The notes: a model not told the origin generated them from the sequence alone. Shown: positions 17,803-27,149, counted from the stretch's first letter. The stretch: 64,000 bases of DNA from Halorubellus litoreus (GCF_037081675.1 NZ_JAZAQL010000002.1:620001-684000); one strand, 5' to 3'. Numbers and translations are program-made.

Positions 17803-19029
17803 TCATTCCCTGCTCGCTTCGATCTCCTCCCAGAGCTGCATGTCGCTGGGCACGGCTCGAAGCCCGCTGAGCTCCGCGAACGTACTGACGTGGTCCGAAG
17901 AGGCTTCGGGCATGTAGAACCACCGCGGAGCGAACGCGGTTAACGATTCGACCGCGATGGAGAGCGACACCATCTCGTGCTCGCTCGGCCAGTCCGCTGG
18001 GAGTTCGCCGAGGGGCTCGCCGTCGTCGTCGACGAGCCGCCGGACGAACTCGTCGTTCTCGACGCCGTACAGCGCGTCTCCCTCCCGGCGGACCGCGAGC
18101 ACGAAGCAGTTGTCCTCGACGTCCAGATCGTCCGGGAACTCGTCGTAGTCGATGCGGTCGACGTCGAACGGCGCATCGTACTGACACATCACCGGGTCGC
18201 TACCGACCTCGCCGTCCGCAAGCGACCGGAAGGGGTCCCGATGCAGTCGTTCGCCGAGTTCCTCGCGCCGCTTCGCGGCCGCCATCTCGGTGTCGAGTGA
18301 CTCCGGCGTCAGCCCGTCGAACACGTACTCGCGTGCCGAGAACGGCGGGCCCTCGTCGACCTCGTCGCCCATCGCCGGGCGGTCGCTCTTCCGGAGCAAC
18401 ACCCCGCCGCCGTCGAGCGTTCGCGTCTCGTACGCCGGCGCGTGAACGAGTCGATCGACCCCGTCGAGCTCGCGCGCCCACGACGGCCCGAACACGGTCA
18501 CCCAGGCGAGCGTGCTCACCCCGGACTCGGGCGGGCGACCCCGCGGGAACGCGGAATCGAGCCCGTAGTCCGAATCGGTCGCGAACGCGTACCACGCGTC
18601 GAACGTCGCCGCGACGTCGGCGACGAAGTCGACAAACCGGTCCGCTCGACGGCGGACCCCCGCCGCACTGACCCCGTCGCCCTCCGCGAACGCCGCTTCC
18701 GGAATGCCGGAGAGATACACCTCCGGGCCGTTCGACCCGTCCTCCGGCGCCACCAGCGCCAGTTCGCACTCGACGCCGTCGAACCGGCAGTCGAACTCGA
18801 TCGACGAGATGCCCTCGCGTGCCGCGTCCGCCGCCAACTCGCTTCGCGATGCCGCCGAACGCTCCTCGTCGCCCGCATCGAGATCGAGCGCGTAGTCGAC
18901 GGTCTCGTCGTCGTCGAACGGCGCCACCGCGAACCCGTGGTCGCGACACCGCTCGAGTACGTCCACGGCGTCGTCCATCGGCGACCGACCGAGGTGGAAC
19001 GACGCCCTGAGCCCGTAACTGATTCCCAT
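17803..19029 (-). CDS. Haloarchaeal hypothetical protein, 408 residues
   Basis: A cytosolic acidic protein with no signal or membrane segment and no domain I can name. It seems to have two parts. The N-terminal part begins 'MGISYGLRASFHLGRSPMDDAVDVLERC' and contains 'ATFDAWYAFATDSDYG'. The C-terminal part ('DNCFVLAVRREGDALYGVENDEFVRRLVDDDGEPLGELP') may bind a small ligand or another protein. A TATA-like element (gcttatcga, about 19051-19060) sits some 27 bases before the ATG. It converges with the permease gene (18 bp between stops). Function unknown. Confidence 0.8.
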   Translation of the reverse strand: MGISYGLRASFHLGRSPMDDAVDVLERCRDHGFAVAPFDDDETVDYALDLDAGDEERSAASRSELAADAAREGISSIEFDCRFDGVECELALVAPEDGSNGPEVYLSGIPEAAFAEGDGVSAAGVRRRADRFVDFVADVAATFDAWYAFATDSDYGLDSAFPRGRPPESGVSTLAWVTVFGPSWARELDGVDRLVHAPAYETRTLDGGGVLLRKSDRPAMGDEVDEGPPFSAREYVFDGLTPESLDTEMAAAKRREELGERLHRDPFRSLADGEVGSDPVMCQYDAPFDVDRIDYDEFPDDLDVEDNCFVLAVRREGDALYGVENDEFVRRLVDDDGEPLGELPADWPSEHEMVSLSIAVESLTAFAPRWFYMPEASSDHVSTFAELSGLRAVPSDMQLWEEIEASRE

Positions 19030-19478
19030 ACCCTCACTCGAACCCGCCCGCGCTTATCGATTCTCCTCCCTCCTCGAGCGGTCGACGTCTCGGCTCGAGT
19101 ACCCGACGGGTCGATGCGACGACCGGCGCCGTCGCTACCGAACTGGAATGTTCGCCCGGAACACTAACGACCGACGTCATCCCTGGCGGCGTGCCGAGTC
19201 TGCCGGGAAACCCTCGTGCCGGGCGGGCCGTACGCGGCCAACGAGCACTCTCGTGCTGGAATGTTGCATGCCCGGGTTCTCCGCACCGTCATCGCACCCG
19301 ATTGCCGGGTCTACTGGGGCGGGGACTGAGGCACGCGTCTCCGTGTTCGCCGGGTACGCGGGTATGTCTTGCGGGTCGCGTCAACGCCCGCGTTCGGCCC
19401 GTCATCATCCGGTCACTACCCGTTGGCGTCCTGCCCCCGGGTTATGCCCGTCGGTGACCTACTCACTGCAGACACTCA
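19030..19478. other. 449-bp region without a recognisable gene
   Basis: No protein-coding frame here looks real; long open frames are GC-driven. The first ~40 bases hold the promoter of the leftward gene. Further in are short hairpins: ggccg-tacg-cggcc (about 19226-19239) and agcac-tctc-gtgct (about 19244-19257). The last ~40 bases should contain the promoter of the small zinc-ribbon gene. An untranslated RNA is possible but unproven. Confidence 0.4.
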
Positions 19479-19637
19479 ATGTCGAAGACAGAGTCGGAGA
19501 CGGCCGTCTGCCCGTACTGTGGTGCACCCGCTGGCGACGACGACCTCGTGTACCGAAACTCCCAGGACGACCCGCTGATGGTCGCCGAATGCGGCTCGTG
19601 CGATCACGTCATCAGCGTCGAATCACATCCCTGGTAG
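19479..19637 (+). CDS. Small zinc-ribbon protein (52 residues)
   Basis: An open frame begins with ATG at 19479 ('MSKTESETAVCPYCGAP') and stops with TAG at 19635-19637. It has two Cys pairs, 'CPYCG' near residue 11 and 'CGSC' near residue 41, about 30 residues apart, as in zinc ribbons, and 'HVISVESHPW' at the C-terminus. Haloarchaea encode many such tiny zinc-finger proteins, thought to bind nucleic acids or proteins. The codon pattern is consistent with a real gene. It converges with the MFS gene, 47 bp away. Confidence 0.8.
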   Translation: MSKTESETAVCPYCGAPAGDDDLVYRNSQDDPLMVAECGSCDHVISVESHPW

Positions 19638-19684
19638 CGAGCCACGGTGCGACCACAATCGCTCTCGGAACTCATTCTGGACCG

Positions 19685-20908
19685 TCACTCGGCGATCGGC
19701 ACTTCCCACGCGAGCACGAGCGCCGACCCGACGACGAGGACGCCGCCGGCGACGGCGAGCGCTATCAGGGGCGAGACGACGTCGGAGATGACGCCGCTCC
19801 CGAGCTGGAAGGGAACGACGGTGAGGCCGCTCACCATCGCCATCGCGGAGAGGACGGTGGCGCGCCCGACGGTGTCGATGCGGTCGTTCACGTACTGCGC
19901 GGCGAACGACCGCGTCACGTCCGCGAGGCCGCGCGCGACGAGGAACGTCGGAAGGGCGAGCAGTGGGACGAACGCCATCCCGACGAGCGCCCCGCCGACG
20001 ACGAACGGGAGGGCGACGAACCACGTCCGCATCCCGACGACGTCGCGAATCCAGCCCGTGTAGTAACTCAAGCCCGCGCCGACGAGGCTGTACGCGGCGT
20101 AGAACCACCCGAGGAGCGACTCGACGAGCGACTGGTCGACGCCGAGGTCGACGACGACCGTCTCGAACACCGGCTGGAGGAACACGAACACGAGGTACGT
20201 CACCGCGGCGTACAGCACGTAGTAGTAGACGACGAGCGCACGGACGTTCCGCTGCGCGAGCGCGTCCCGGACGATACCGACGATGCGACGCAGTCCGAGG
20301 ACGTCCGTGTCGGCGTCCTCGTACGTGTCGGGTTCGTCCATCGTCAGGAGCACGAGCGCGCCGACGGCGGTGACGGCCGCGGCGACGAACCACGGATAGG
20401 AGAGGTCGACGCTCCCGAGATACCCACCGAGGACCGCTGCGACCGCGCCGACCGCGAGCGACGCGGACTCGCCGCGACCGCGGACGGCCGCGAACGCGTC
20501 CTCCGTGATGTCGTCGGTGAGCGTGTCGTACAGCCACGCGTCCTCGCTGCCCGACCGGAAGTTGTACCCCATCGACCACACCACGTACAGCGCGAGGAAC
20601 GCGGGGAACGTGTTCGAGAGGCCGATGCCGACGAGCGTCCCGGCGATGACGACCGTCCCGATGAGGAGGCTGTTCCGGCGGCCGACGCGGTCGCCGACGT
20701 ACCCCGTCGGTATCTCGCCGACGACCGTCGTCACGTTGTACGTCGCCTCCAGGATGGCGATCTGCGTGAACGAGAGGTCCTGCGCGAGCAGGAACAGGTA
20801 CATGATGGGGCGGTAGAACTCGACCGCCTTCGTCGCCTTGTAGACGTAGTACTTGAGGACGCTACGCGGCGTCCCAGCGAGCACGTCGACGCGCGACGAC
20901 TCCGGCAT
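19685..20908 (-). CDS. Major facilitator superfamily transporter
   Basis: 407 residues, with about 12 membrane helices in two halves. The MFS motif A is clear as 'GYVGDRVGRRNSLLIG' between helices 2 and 3. 'SMGYNFRSGSEDAWLYDTL' in helix 4 is characteristic of a drug-exporter-like haloarchaeal subgroup. The central loop ('MDEPDTYEDADTDVLGLRR') is acidic. The substrate is unknown. Upstream (minus direction) there is a TATA-like cgtaattg about 28 bases before the ATG, preceded by two direct copies of gtaatac (about 20947 and 20970) that could be a regulator site. Confidence 0.88.
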   Translation of the reverse strand: MPESSRVDVLAGTPRSVLKYYVYKATKAVEFYRPIMYLFLLAQDLSFTQIAILEATYNVTTVVGEIPTGYVGDRVGRRNSLLIGTVVIAGTLVGIGLSNTFPAFLALYVVWSMGYNFRSGSEDAWLYDTLTDDITEDAFAAVRGRGESASLAVGAVAAVLGGYLGSVDLSYPWFVAAAVTAVGALVLLTMDEPDTYEDADTDVLGLRRIVGIVRDALAQRNVRALVVYYYVLYAAVTYLVFVFLQPVFETVVVDLGVDQSLVESLLGWFYAAYSLVGAGLSYYTGWIRDVVGMRTWFVALPFVVGGALVGMAFVPLLALPTFLVARGLADVTRSFAAQYVNDRIDTVGRATVLSAMAMVSGLTVVPFQLGSGVISDVVSPLIALAVAGGVLVVGSALVLAWEVPIAE

Positions 20909-21188
20909 CGCCCGATGCTTCCGGAACCGCCCTCAATTACGTTCCGGTAATACGACCTGCAGAAATCGTAATACTGCGGCGTTCCATGCCGGGGTCCGGG
21001 AGTTCACGCGCCCGTCGGTGACGTCCCGGAATGGTCCGAAGGCGTCGGATCTGGTCGGCCTTCGGTAAGCAAACTGCTGGCTCGTGGAAGATACTGCTAA
21101 GCGATCTCGTGTGGGATGCTAGCATGGGCCTGTGCCGGGCGCGTCCTGTTCGCGGACGCGGCGGCACGGTTCCCGGGACGAGAGACAC

Positions 21189-21590
21189 ATGGTATCAGCG
21201 CAAACACGAGCCGAAGTCGAGGAGCACCTCGGGCAAGTGCCGAGCTTCATCGAGGCACTCCCCGAGGCCGCGGCAGACCACGGCTGGGGCATGATGCGGG
21301 ACTTCCAGCTGGGCGAGACCGAGCTTTCGGGCCGCGAGAAGGCGCTCGTCGGACTGGGCGCAGCAGCGGCCATCCAGTGCCCGTACTGTATCCACTTCCA
21401 CAAGGCCGAATCGACGATGGAGGGCGCGTCCGACGCGGAATTGACCGAGGCCGTCGGCATCGCCAGCGGCGTCAGGTACTTCTCGACGGTCCTCCACGGC
21501 AGCGAAATCGACCTCGACGCGTTCGAACGCGAGACCGAACAGATCGTCGAGCACGTCGAAGGACAGCAGGCAGCACCGGGCGACGACTGA
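21189..21590 (+). CDS. Carboxymuconolactone decarboxylase / AhpD-like protein
   Basis: 133 residues. The helical CMD fold carries C64-P-Y-C67-I-H-F-H71, i.e. the CxxCxxxH redox motif of AhpD-type alkylhydroperoxidase proteins, preceded by 'LSGREKALVGLGAAAAIQ'. It may reduce peroxides or act as a small thiol redox protein in the cytosol. ATG 21189 ('MVSAQTRAEVEEHLGQVP') is the natural start; the frame extends upstream without conserved residues. It has no obvious operon partner: divergent from the MFS gene, convergent with the oxidoreductase that follows. Confidence 0.88.
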   Translation: MVSAQTRAEVEEHLGQVPSFIEALPEAAADHGWGMMRDFQLGETELSGREKALVGLGAAAAIQCPYCIHFHKAESTMEGASDAELTEAVGIASGVRYFSTVLHGSEIDLDAFERETEQIVEHVEGQQAAPGDD

Positions 21591-21736
21591 TCCACTCCGA
21601 TTCCTTTCTTTGTTCGCACTCGCGTCGTGTCACGGCGCGCGAACCGACGTCCCGCGGTGAGTTCGTGCCGACGCGCGAGGACGATGCGTTCGACCACGAG
21701 CGCCCGGGCGTCGCAGTCCCGGCTTCGACGCCTCGG

Positions 21737-23164
21737 TCACGCGAACCGCGAGCCGAGCGCGGACGCCAGTCGACGCAGGGCCGACCCGGTCGTGGACCGC
21801 CGAGCGCGGGCGTTCCTGACCTCGGCCGCGGCCACGCGACGGAGCACCCTCGGCCGGACCAGCGCGGTCGGCGAGTCCTGCATCGCGATGACGCGCATGA
21901 GCGCCTCGCGGAGGTGGCCGTCGTCCTGGGCGGCCCGCATCACGTGGTCGAAGTAGCGACCGAACGCGGCGACGCGACCCGGAACCGGGGCGTTGCCTGG
22001 GGCGAACGGGGCGTCCGCACCGACTGCCATCTCCCAGGCGTGATCGACGACCGGGGCGGCGTTCTCGAAGAACCGCTCGGGGAGACCCGTCGTCCCATCC
22101 GCTGCGAGCGCCCGGTGGAGCGCGAGCGCCTCGAGCGCCGCGACCGACATCCCCTGACCGTATATCGGGTTGAAGCTCGCGAGCGCGTCGCCGACGACGA
22201 GCAAGCCCTCTGGAACCGTGTCGAGGCGCTCGTAGTACCGGCGGCGACTGGACGGGAATCGGTAGGCGTGGACGTCGCCCCGAATCTCGTGCTCGGACAG
22301 CGTGGTCGCGGCGGCGTCCGTCGGGAGCGACGCGGCGAACTCGCGGACGCCGTCGAGGTCCGCGGGCGGGTGGTCGCCGGCGACGCCGTGGACGTTCACG
22401 AGCCAGCGATCGCCCTCGACTGGGAACACCGCCTCGCCGCGCGTCCGCGGGGCCGACGCCATCGCCAGCATCGTCTTCCGGCCCCCGGGCGGACGTTCCA
22501 CGGCGACGGTCGCGTACCCGACGTCGATCGGGACGTCCTCGACGGGCGGTGCGGGGAACCCGTTCGCTTCGAGCCAGCGCGGCGTGCGACTCGCGCGCCC
22601 GGTCGCGTCGACGACGACGTCCGCAGGCACGCGTTCGGCGTCACCGGTCCCCTCGCGTCGCTCGACGCCGACGACCGCGTCTCCGTCGTCGTCGAGGAGG
22701 AAGTCCGTCACGCGCGTGCGGTCCTGGACCGTCACCGACCGTCCGGCGGTGACGTGCTCGCGGAGGACGTCCTCGAACAGCGGTCGCGTCGCGGCGTAGA
22801 ACGGCATCCGCCGCGGGCCGTCGGCGAGGTAGCCGCCCTGGTCGTAGAACCGGAGGTCGCGCGCGCCGTCCAAGAGTACCCCGCCAGCGGCGAGCAGCGA
22901 CTCGCAGTAGCCCGGACAGCAATCCTCGATGGTCGCCCGGCCCGCTTCGAGGAGCGCGTGGATCTGGGTCGCCTGCGGGACGCCGTCGCGCTGGACGGGC
23001 TCGTCGGGGACCTCGTCGCGTTCGAGCACGAGGACCTCGTCGAAGCCGTCGGCGAGCACGCGCGCCGCGAGGAGGCCGGCGACGCTTCCGCCGACAACGA
23101 CCGCTCGGTCGCCACAGTACTCGACCGCGTCCGCGTCGTACCGTTCGAGTTCGTCGAGCGTCAT
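21737..23164 (-). CDS. FAD-dependent monooxygenase-like oxidoreductase
   Basis: 475 residues. The Rossmann motif 'AVVVGGSVAGLLAARVLADGFDEVLVLERD' starts near residue 20, slightly late because of a short N-terminal extension. 'DVVVDATGRASRTPRWLE' and 'LLVVGDALASFNPIYGQGMSVAALEA' are the second and third FAD motifs of the PHBH/epoxidase group. It probably hydroxylates or epoxidises an organic substrate using NAD(P)H and oxygen; the substrate is unknown. The last 40 residues are basic (Arg-rich), uncommon for a haloarchaeal protein. Confidence 0.88.
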   Translation of the reverse strand: MTLDELERYDADAVEYCGDRAVVVGGSVAGLLAARVLADGFDEVLVLERDEVPDEPVQRDGVPQATQIHALLEAGRATIEDCCPGYCESLLAAGGVLLDGARDLRFYDQGGYLADGPRRMPFYAATRPLFEDVLREHVTAGRSVTVQDRTRVTDFLLDDDGDAVVGVERREGTGDAERVPADVVVDATGRASRTPRWLEANGFPAPPVEDVPIDVGYATVAVERPPGGRKTMLAMASAPRTRGEAVFPVEGDRWLVNVHGVAGDHPPADLDGVREFAASLPTDAAATTLSEHEIRGDVHAYRFPSSRRRYYERLDTVPEGLLVVGDALASFNPIYGQGMSVAALEALALHRALAADGTTGLPERFFENAAPVVDHAWEMAVGADAPFAPGNAPVPGRVAAFGRYFDHVMRAAQDDGHLREALMRVIAMQDSPTALVRPRVLRRVAAAEVRNARARRSTTGSALRRLASALGSRFA

Positions 23165-23269
23165 ACTCGAACGATGGTGCGCTCCCCTCGTCCCATTACC
23201 CGGCGAGTGGTCGCCCGGACCGCGAGGACGTACTCACGGGGTGAGTCGACCCCTGCGGTTGCCCGGTCG

Positions 23270-24118
23270 TCAGCCCGCGAGCGCGTCGGGGTCGACCGCG
23301 GTCGCGTCCTCGCGGTAGGACTCGAACAGTTCGAGCGCCCACTCGTGAACTCGGGGATTCGTGGTCTCGATGGGGACGCCGTAGGACTCGCTGACCGCGT
23401 CCGGCCCGCTGCGCTTCAGGAGCACCCTGTCGTCGAACACGTAGAGGTTGCACGGGATGGAGCCGTCGACGACCCACGAGGTCGCGTTCGTCGACAGCAT
23501 CTCCCGCCAGCGCGCCGCTCGCTCGGGTGCCGCGAATACCTGCTCGGCGATGTCGCCGGTGACGACGAACGTCGCGTCGAGGTCGCCCGCGACGACCTCG
23601 TCGCGCATCGGCCGGGCGAGTGACTCGGGGGGTGCCCACTCGCTCATCACCCGGAGTTCGTCGGCCTCGCGCGCGAGGTCTGCGAAGTACCGTCCGGTCT
23701 CGACGGGGTCGCCGCCTTCGGGCTCTCTGACGTGTGCGTCCCGGAAGTGCGCGAGGTCGATGGGGTGCTCGTCGCGCGGGAGCCAGTCGACGGCGTCGCC
23801 GAGCCGTCGGAGGGCGACGGCGGCGTCCAGCGCGGGCTCGAACGCGTCGACGAGTCCGGCGCCCGTGGCCGTCGCCGCGTACGTGCCGTCGTCGCGCCGG
23901 TGGACCCACCCGCGGTCCTCGAACTCGTTCACGATGCGGTCGAGCGTGGTCCGGGAGACGCCGGTGTCGTCGGCGAGCGTTCGCCGCGACGCCGCGGCGT
24001 CGGTCACCGCCGCGAGGATGCGGACGCGGTTCGCGGAGCGCGCGAGGAAGGAGACGTCCTCGAGCGCGTCGCCGCGTTCGCCGTCGAAGGCGTTCTCTGG
24101 CGTGGACTCGGTCGCCAT
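23270..24118 (-). CDS. Winged-helix transcriptional regulator (FilR1/DUF1724-type)
   Basis: 282 residues from ATG 24118. Residues ~20-80 form a winged helix ('RVRILAAVTDAAASRRTLADDTGVSRTTLDRIVNEFEDRGWVHRR', read in parts). The remaining ~200 residues match the middle/C-terminal sensor domain of archaeal regulators ('GRYFADLAREADELRVMSEWAPP', 'FDDRVLLKRSGPD'). It likely binds DNA as a dimer and senses a ligand. It may control the neighbouring FAD oxidoreductase gene just downstream (about 100 bp, same strand) or the geranylgeranyl-reductase-like genes upstream. Confidence 0.88.
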   Translation of the reverse strand: MATESTPENAFDGERGDALEDVSFLARSANRVRILAAVTDAAASRRTLADDTGVSRTTLDRIVNEFEDRGWVHRRDDGTYAATATGAGLVDAFEPALDAAVALRRLGDAVDWLPRDEHPIDLAHFRDAHVREPEGGDPVETGRYFADLAREADELRVMSEWAPPESLARPMRDEVVAGDLDATFVVTGDIAEQVFAAPERAARWREMLSTNATSWVVDGSIPCNLYVFDDRVLLKRSGPDAVSESYGVPIETTNPRVHEWALELFESYREDATAVDPDALAG

Positions 24119-24214
24119 ACGCACACGTTCGTGCTAGTTAGTAACAAAGCTTCGTCCGGTCGCGACACCGGGCGTCCGGACGCACTCCCGGTCGTCCTGG
24201 CGTGTTCCCGGACG

Positions 24215-25513
24215 TCAACGCGCGGTCGCGTCCAGGTGCTTGAACTCCCAGTCGTTCGTCCACGCTCGCCACGCGCGCTTCAGCATCGGCTTGCTGCCGA
24301 GCATGTTCGCGACCAGGACCGGGTGGCGCGCGAGGCGCGCGAACGCCTTCCGCGGGTTCCGGTCCACGTCCTCGACGTCGATGCCCGAAACGGCCTCCAT
24401 GACGCCCGAGAGGATGTCCGGGCGGCCGTCCTCGAGCGCGCCGCGGACGACGTACGCGAGCCGGTACTCGTCGCGGAGGCGCGCGTAGAGCGCATCGGGG
24501 TAGTCGTCGAGCGCACCGGCGTCGGCGAGTGCGGCGGCGAGATACGACGACTCGATGGCCTGCGAGATGCCCTTGCCGGTGAAGCGGTTCGCGATCCCGG
24601 CGGCGTCGCCGACGCGCACGACGCCGCGGTCGGGGAGCCACGTCCGGTCGGGGTCGAGCGACGGTCCCCTGGGTATCGTGTACACGTTCGCCTGCTCGCG
24701 CGTCGGCACCGGCCAGTCGTTGCGCTCGCACGCCGCCTCGAACGCCGCCATGTAGCTCTCGGGCTGCCGGTCCTGCGCCCACCCGATGCCGACGTTCGCG
24801 CGCGACTCGGACTTCGGGAACACCCACGAGTACCCGAGGTAGTTCTCGAACACGATGCGCGAATCCGGGTAGAGGTCCGAGAAGTCGCCCTCGACGTCCG
24901 CGTTCAGCGCCGTCATCGCGCCCGCGTACTCCGCGGTCGTCCCCTCTATCTTGCTCGCGAGCGACGGCTGTCCGGTCGCGTCCACCACGAGGTCGTGCGT
25001 CTCGCACAACTCCTCGAAGTCGGCCTTCGACACGCCCGTGTTCTCGCGAACGTCCACGCCGTTCGCTCGCAATCGGGAGGCCCACGCGCGTTCGACGAGC
25101 GCGCGGTCCGTGACGTACGCTCGCGACGCCGGGAACCGCCCCGTGCCCGCGAGCTCGCGGTCGTCGACGTCGCCCGTGAACACCTGCACCTCGAACGTCG
25201 GCGTGTCGTTCGCGAACCCGTTCTCCGCCGTCTTCGCCAGGGGAATCCGGGTGACGTCCGTCATCGCCTCCCCGCAGTTCACGCGCTTCTCGTCGAACGT
25301 CTGGCGCTCGAAGAGCACGACGCCCCAGTCCAATCGCGAGAACGCGTGCGCCGCCGCGAGCCCCGCCATCGCACCGCCGACCACGGCGACCGACCGGTGG
25401 CCGGCCTCGCCACCGGTCGCCGCCCGCGTCGTCGCACCGCTCCCTGTCGCTCGCACGTCCACGTCGGCGCGGAACGCGTCGAACGGATCCCGCGTTCCGT
25501 CTCCAGCAGTCAT
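24215..25513 (-). CDS. Geranylgeranyl reductase family flavoprotein
   Basis: 432 residues from ATG 25513 ('MTAGDGTRDPFDAF'). An N-terminal extension of about 40 residues precedes 'SVAVVGGAMAGLAAAHAFSRLDWGVVLFERQ', the FAD-binding Rossmann motif. The family markers 'VNCGEAMT', 'YSWVFPKSESRANVGIGW' and 'GVVRVGDAAGIANRFTGKGISQAIES' (in parts) are all present. These place it near digeranylgeranylglycerophospholipid reductases, which saturate isoprenoid chains of archaeal membrane lipids, though related enzymes act on menaquinone or other isoprenoids. TATA-like cagtaaaag (25535-25543) is centred 26 bases before the ATG. The upstream paralogue-like gene lies 145 bp away on the same strand. Confidence 0.87.
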   Translation of the reverse strand: MTAGDGTRDPFDAFRADVDVRATGSGATTRAATGGEAGHRSVAVVGGAMAGLAAAHAFSRLDWGVVLFERQTFDEKRVNCGEAMTDVTRIPLAKTAENGFANDTPTFEVQVFTGDVDDRELAGTGRFPASRAYVTDRALVERAWASRLRANGVDVRENTGVSKADFEELCETHDLVVDATGQPSLASKIEGTTAEYAGAMTALNADVEGDFSDLYPDSRIVFENYLGYSWVFPKSESRANVGIGWAQDRQPESYMAAFEAACERNDWPVPTREQANVYTIPRGPSLDPDRTWLPDRGVVRVGDAAGIANRFTGKGISQAIESSYLAAALADAGALDDYPDALYARLRDEYRLAYVVRGALEDGRPDILSGVMEAVSGIDVEDVDRNPRKAFARLARHPVLVANMLGSKPMLKRAWRAWTNDWEFKHLDATAR

Positions 25514-25658
25514 ATTCGACCGTTCGGACGCCCGCAGTAAAAGCCGTCGCACCGCGGCACGCAGCCGCAGCAATCGACACCACCGGATTCGTCGCGCACG
25601 AGGGGGCGCGGCGGCACCGACGAACGGTCGGGACCCGACGCGGTCGTCGACCGCGCGC

Positions 25659-27032
25659 TCAGACCCGGTACTCGTCCTCGGTGATCTGGACGTAGCCGTC
25701 CTTCTTCAGCGAGCGCTTGCGCCACTTGTACTTCGCGAGGAGCTTCAGCGCGCCCGGGCCGGCACTGAGGCGTCGCGAGAGGAGTTTCCCGTCCGCGCCG
25801 TCGCCGAGCATCCGGCTCGCGAGACTGAACGTGCGGTCCCAGTCGTCGGGGTCGTACTCCGCGACGAGGTCCGCGAACGCGACGTTCCGGATGAGTTCCG
25901 TGCCGATGGCGCGCCGCCACTCGTCGTTGTACCGCTCGAGGGAATCCGTCGCGGCGAGTTCGCCCGCGATCTTCCCCGAGCGGACGGCGACGTGATACCC
26001 GCCCTCGTGGAACGCGCTCGTCGTCCCCATCGCGCCGCCCGCGACCGCGATACCGGCGCCGACCGGGGAGTCGATGGGCCGCGTCGACGAGATCGGGTAC
26101 GTCTCCGTCCCCTTGGACTTCCCGCGGTCCTCGACGCGCGGGAAGTCCTCCTCGATATCGTACTCGTCGCCGTACACGCGCTCGAGGAGGCGCTCGATGT
26201 ACTCGCTCGCCTTCGGGAGCGACTCGTCCTCGGGGTCGAGCAGGCGGTACGCCTCGGGGTGCTCGACGTCGTCGAGCGTCATCCCGATGGGCATCGTGAG
26301 GCCGACGCGCGCGACGTTGCCGTCGTTCGGGAACACCCACGGGTACGCGGTCTCGCCCGGCATCCACCCCCACCAGAACTTCAGTCGGTCGTCCTCGAAC
26401 GCGCCCTCGGGGAACTCGCGGTGCTCCTGGTACGCGATGTGGTTCGCCTTCGGCGGCGACATCACGTCCGACGCGGCGCGATGCTCGGGGAGGAACCCGT
26501 CGAGCACGCCCATCGACACCTGGCGCTGCGGGCCGTCCGCGAGCACCACGTACTTCGCTTCCACGTCCTCACCGTCCGCGAGTTCGAGGGTGTGGCGGTA
26601 CTCGGCGTCGAGGTCCGTGTCGACCCCGCGGACGGAGACGCCGACGTCGTACGTCGCGCCCGCTTCCTCGGCTTGCTCGCGGAGGAAGTCGTCCATGCGA
26701 GCGCGCTGGAACGTGTACCCGAACCGGTCGTAGCTCGACTCGATACCGGTCGCGTACATCGTCGCGGTCTCCGTCGGCCCGATGAACTCCACGCAGTCGA
26801 GCTCCTGGAGGACGACGCCGTCGGGGAGGTCGCCGGGGTCGATGTCCATGATGTCTATCCAGTAATCGAGCATCCCCGCGGCGTCCGTCGAGTCCGGACC
26901 GAGCCCGTCGCGGTCGGCGCGCGGCACGCCCTTCTCGAGGAGGAGGGCGTCGGCGCCGTTGCGCGCGGCTTCCCAGACCGCGCTCGTCCCCGCGGGCCCA
27001 CCTCCGACGACGGCAACGTCGACACGCTTCAT
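25659..27032 (-). CDS. Geranylgeranyl reductase-like FAD oxidoreductase
   Basis: 457 residues. 'MKRVDVAVVGGGPAGTSAVWEAARNGADALLLEKG' (in parts) is the FAD motif at the very N-terminus. 'FWWGWMPGETAYPWVFPNDGNVARVGLTMP' matches the 'PgGYgWvFP...NVGlg' region of geranylgeranyl reductases, and 'GIAVAGGAMGTTSAFHEGGYHVAVRSG' is the third FAD motif. It ends in a basic segment 'KYKWRKRSLKK', possibly for membrane contact. The substrate is likely an isoprenoid lipid but is not proven. A strong TATA box (gataataaac, 27055-27064, minus strand) is centred 27 bases from the ATG. The next gene downstream is another family member. Confidence 0.87.
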   Translation of the reverse strand: MKRVDVAVVGGGPAGTSAVWEAARNGADALLLEKGVPRADRDGLGPDSTDAAGMLDYWIDIMDIDPGDLPDGVVLQELDCVEFIGPTETATMYATGIESSYDRFGYTFQRARMDDFLREQAEEAGATYDVGVSVRGVDTDLDAEYRHTLELADGEDVEAKYVVLADGPQRQVSMGVLDGFLPEHRAASDVMSPPKANHIAYQEHREFPEGAFEDDRLKFWWGWMPGETAYPWVFPNDGNVARVGLTMPIGMTLDDVEHPEAYRLLDPEDESLPKASEYIERLLERVYGDEYDIEEDFPRVEDRGKSKGTETYPISSTRPIDSPVGAGIAVAGGAMGTTSAFHEGGYHVAVRSGKIAGELAATDSLERYNDEWRRAIGTELIRNVAFADLVAEYDPDDWDRTFSLASRMLGDGADGKLLSRRLSAGPGALKLLAKYKWRKRSLKKDGYVQITEDEYRV

Positions 27033-27054
27033 ACGCCAACACCGGTCGGGCCGG

Positions 27055-27064
27055 GATAATAAAC
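27055..27064 (-). promoter_or_regulatory. TATA box of the geranylgeranyl reductase-like gene
   Basis: gataataaac on the plus strand (gtttattatc on the minus strand) stands out in GC-rich surroundings, centred 27 bases before the ATG at 27032. It implies a leaderless transcript. Confidence 0.65.
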
Positions 27065-27149
27065 GGTCCGAACCACGGTCGGCGGCGTGCATCGCGACGC
27101 CGCCGCTGGTCGTCGTGGGGTCGGAGACCGGAGCGATAGGGGTGGGGCG

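Noticed and set aside
19030..19478. RNase P RNA or SRP RNA gene in the 449-bp gap
   Set aside because: None of the conserved core motifs of either RNA could be found; only short local hairpins.
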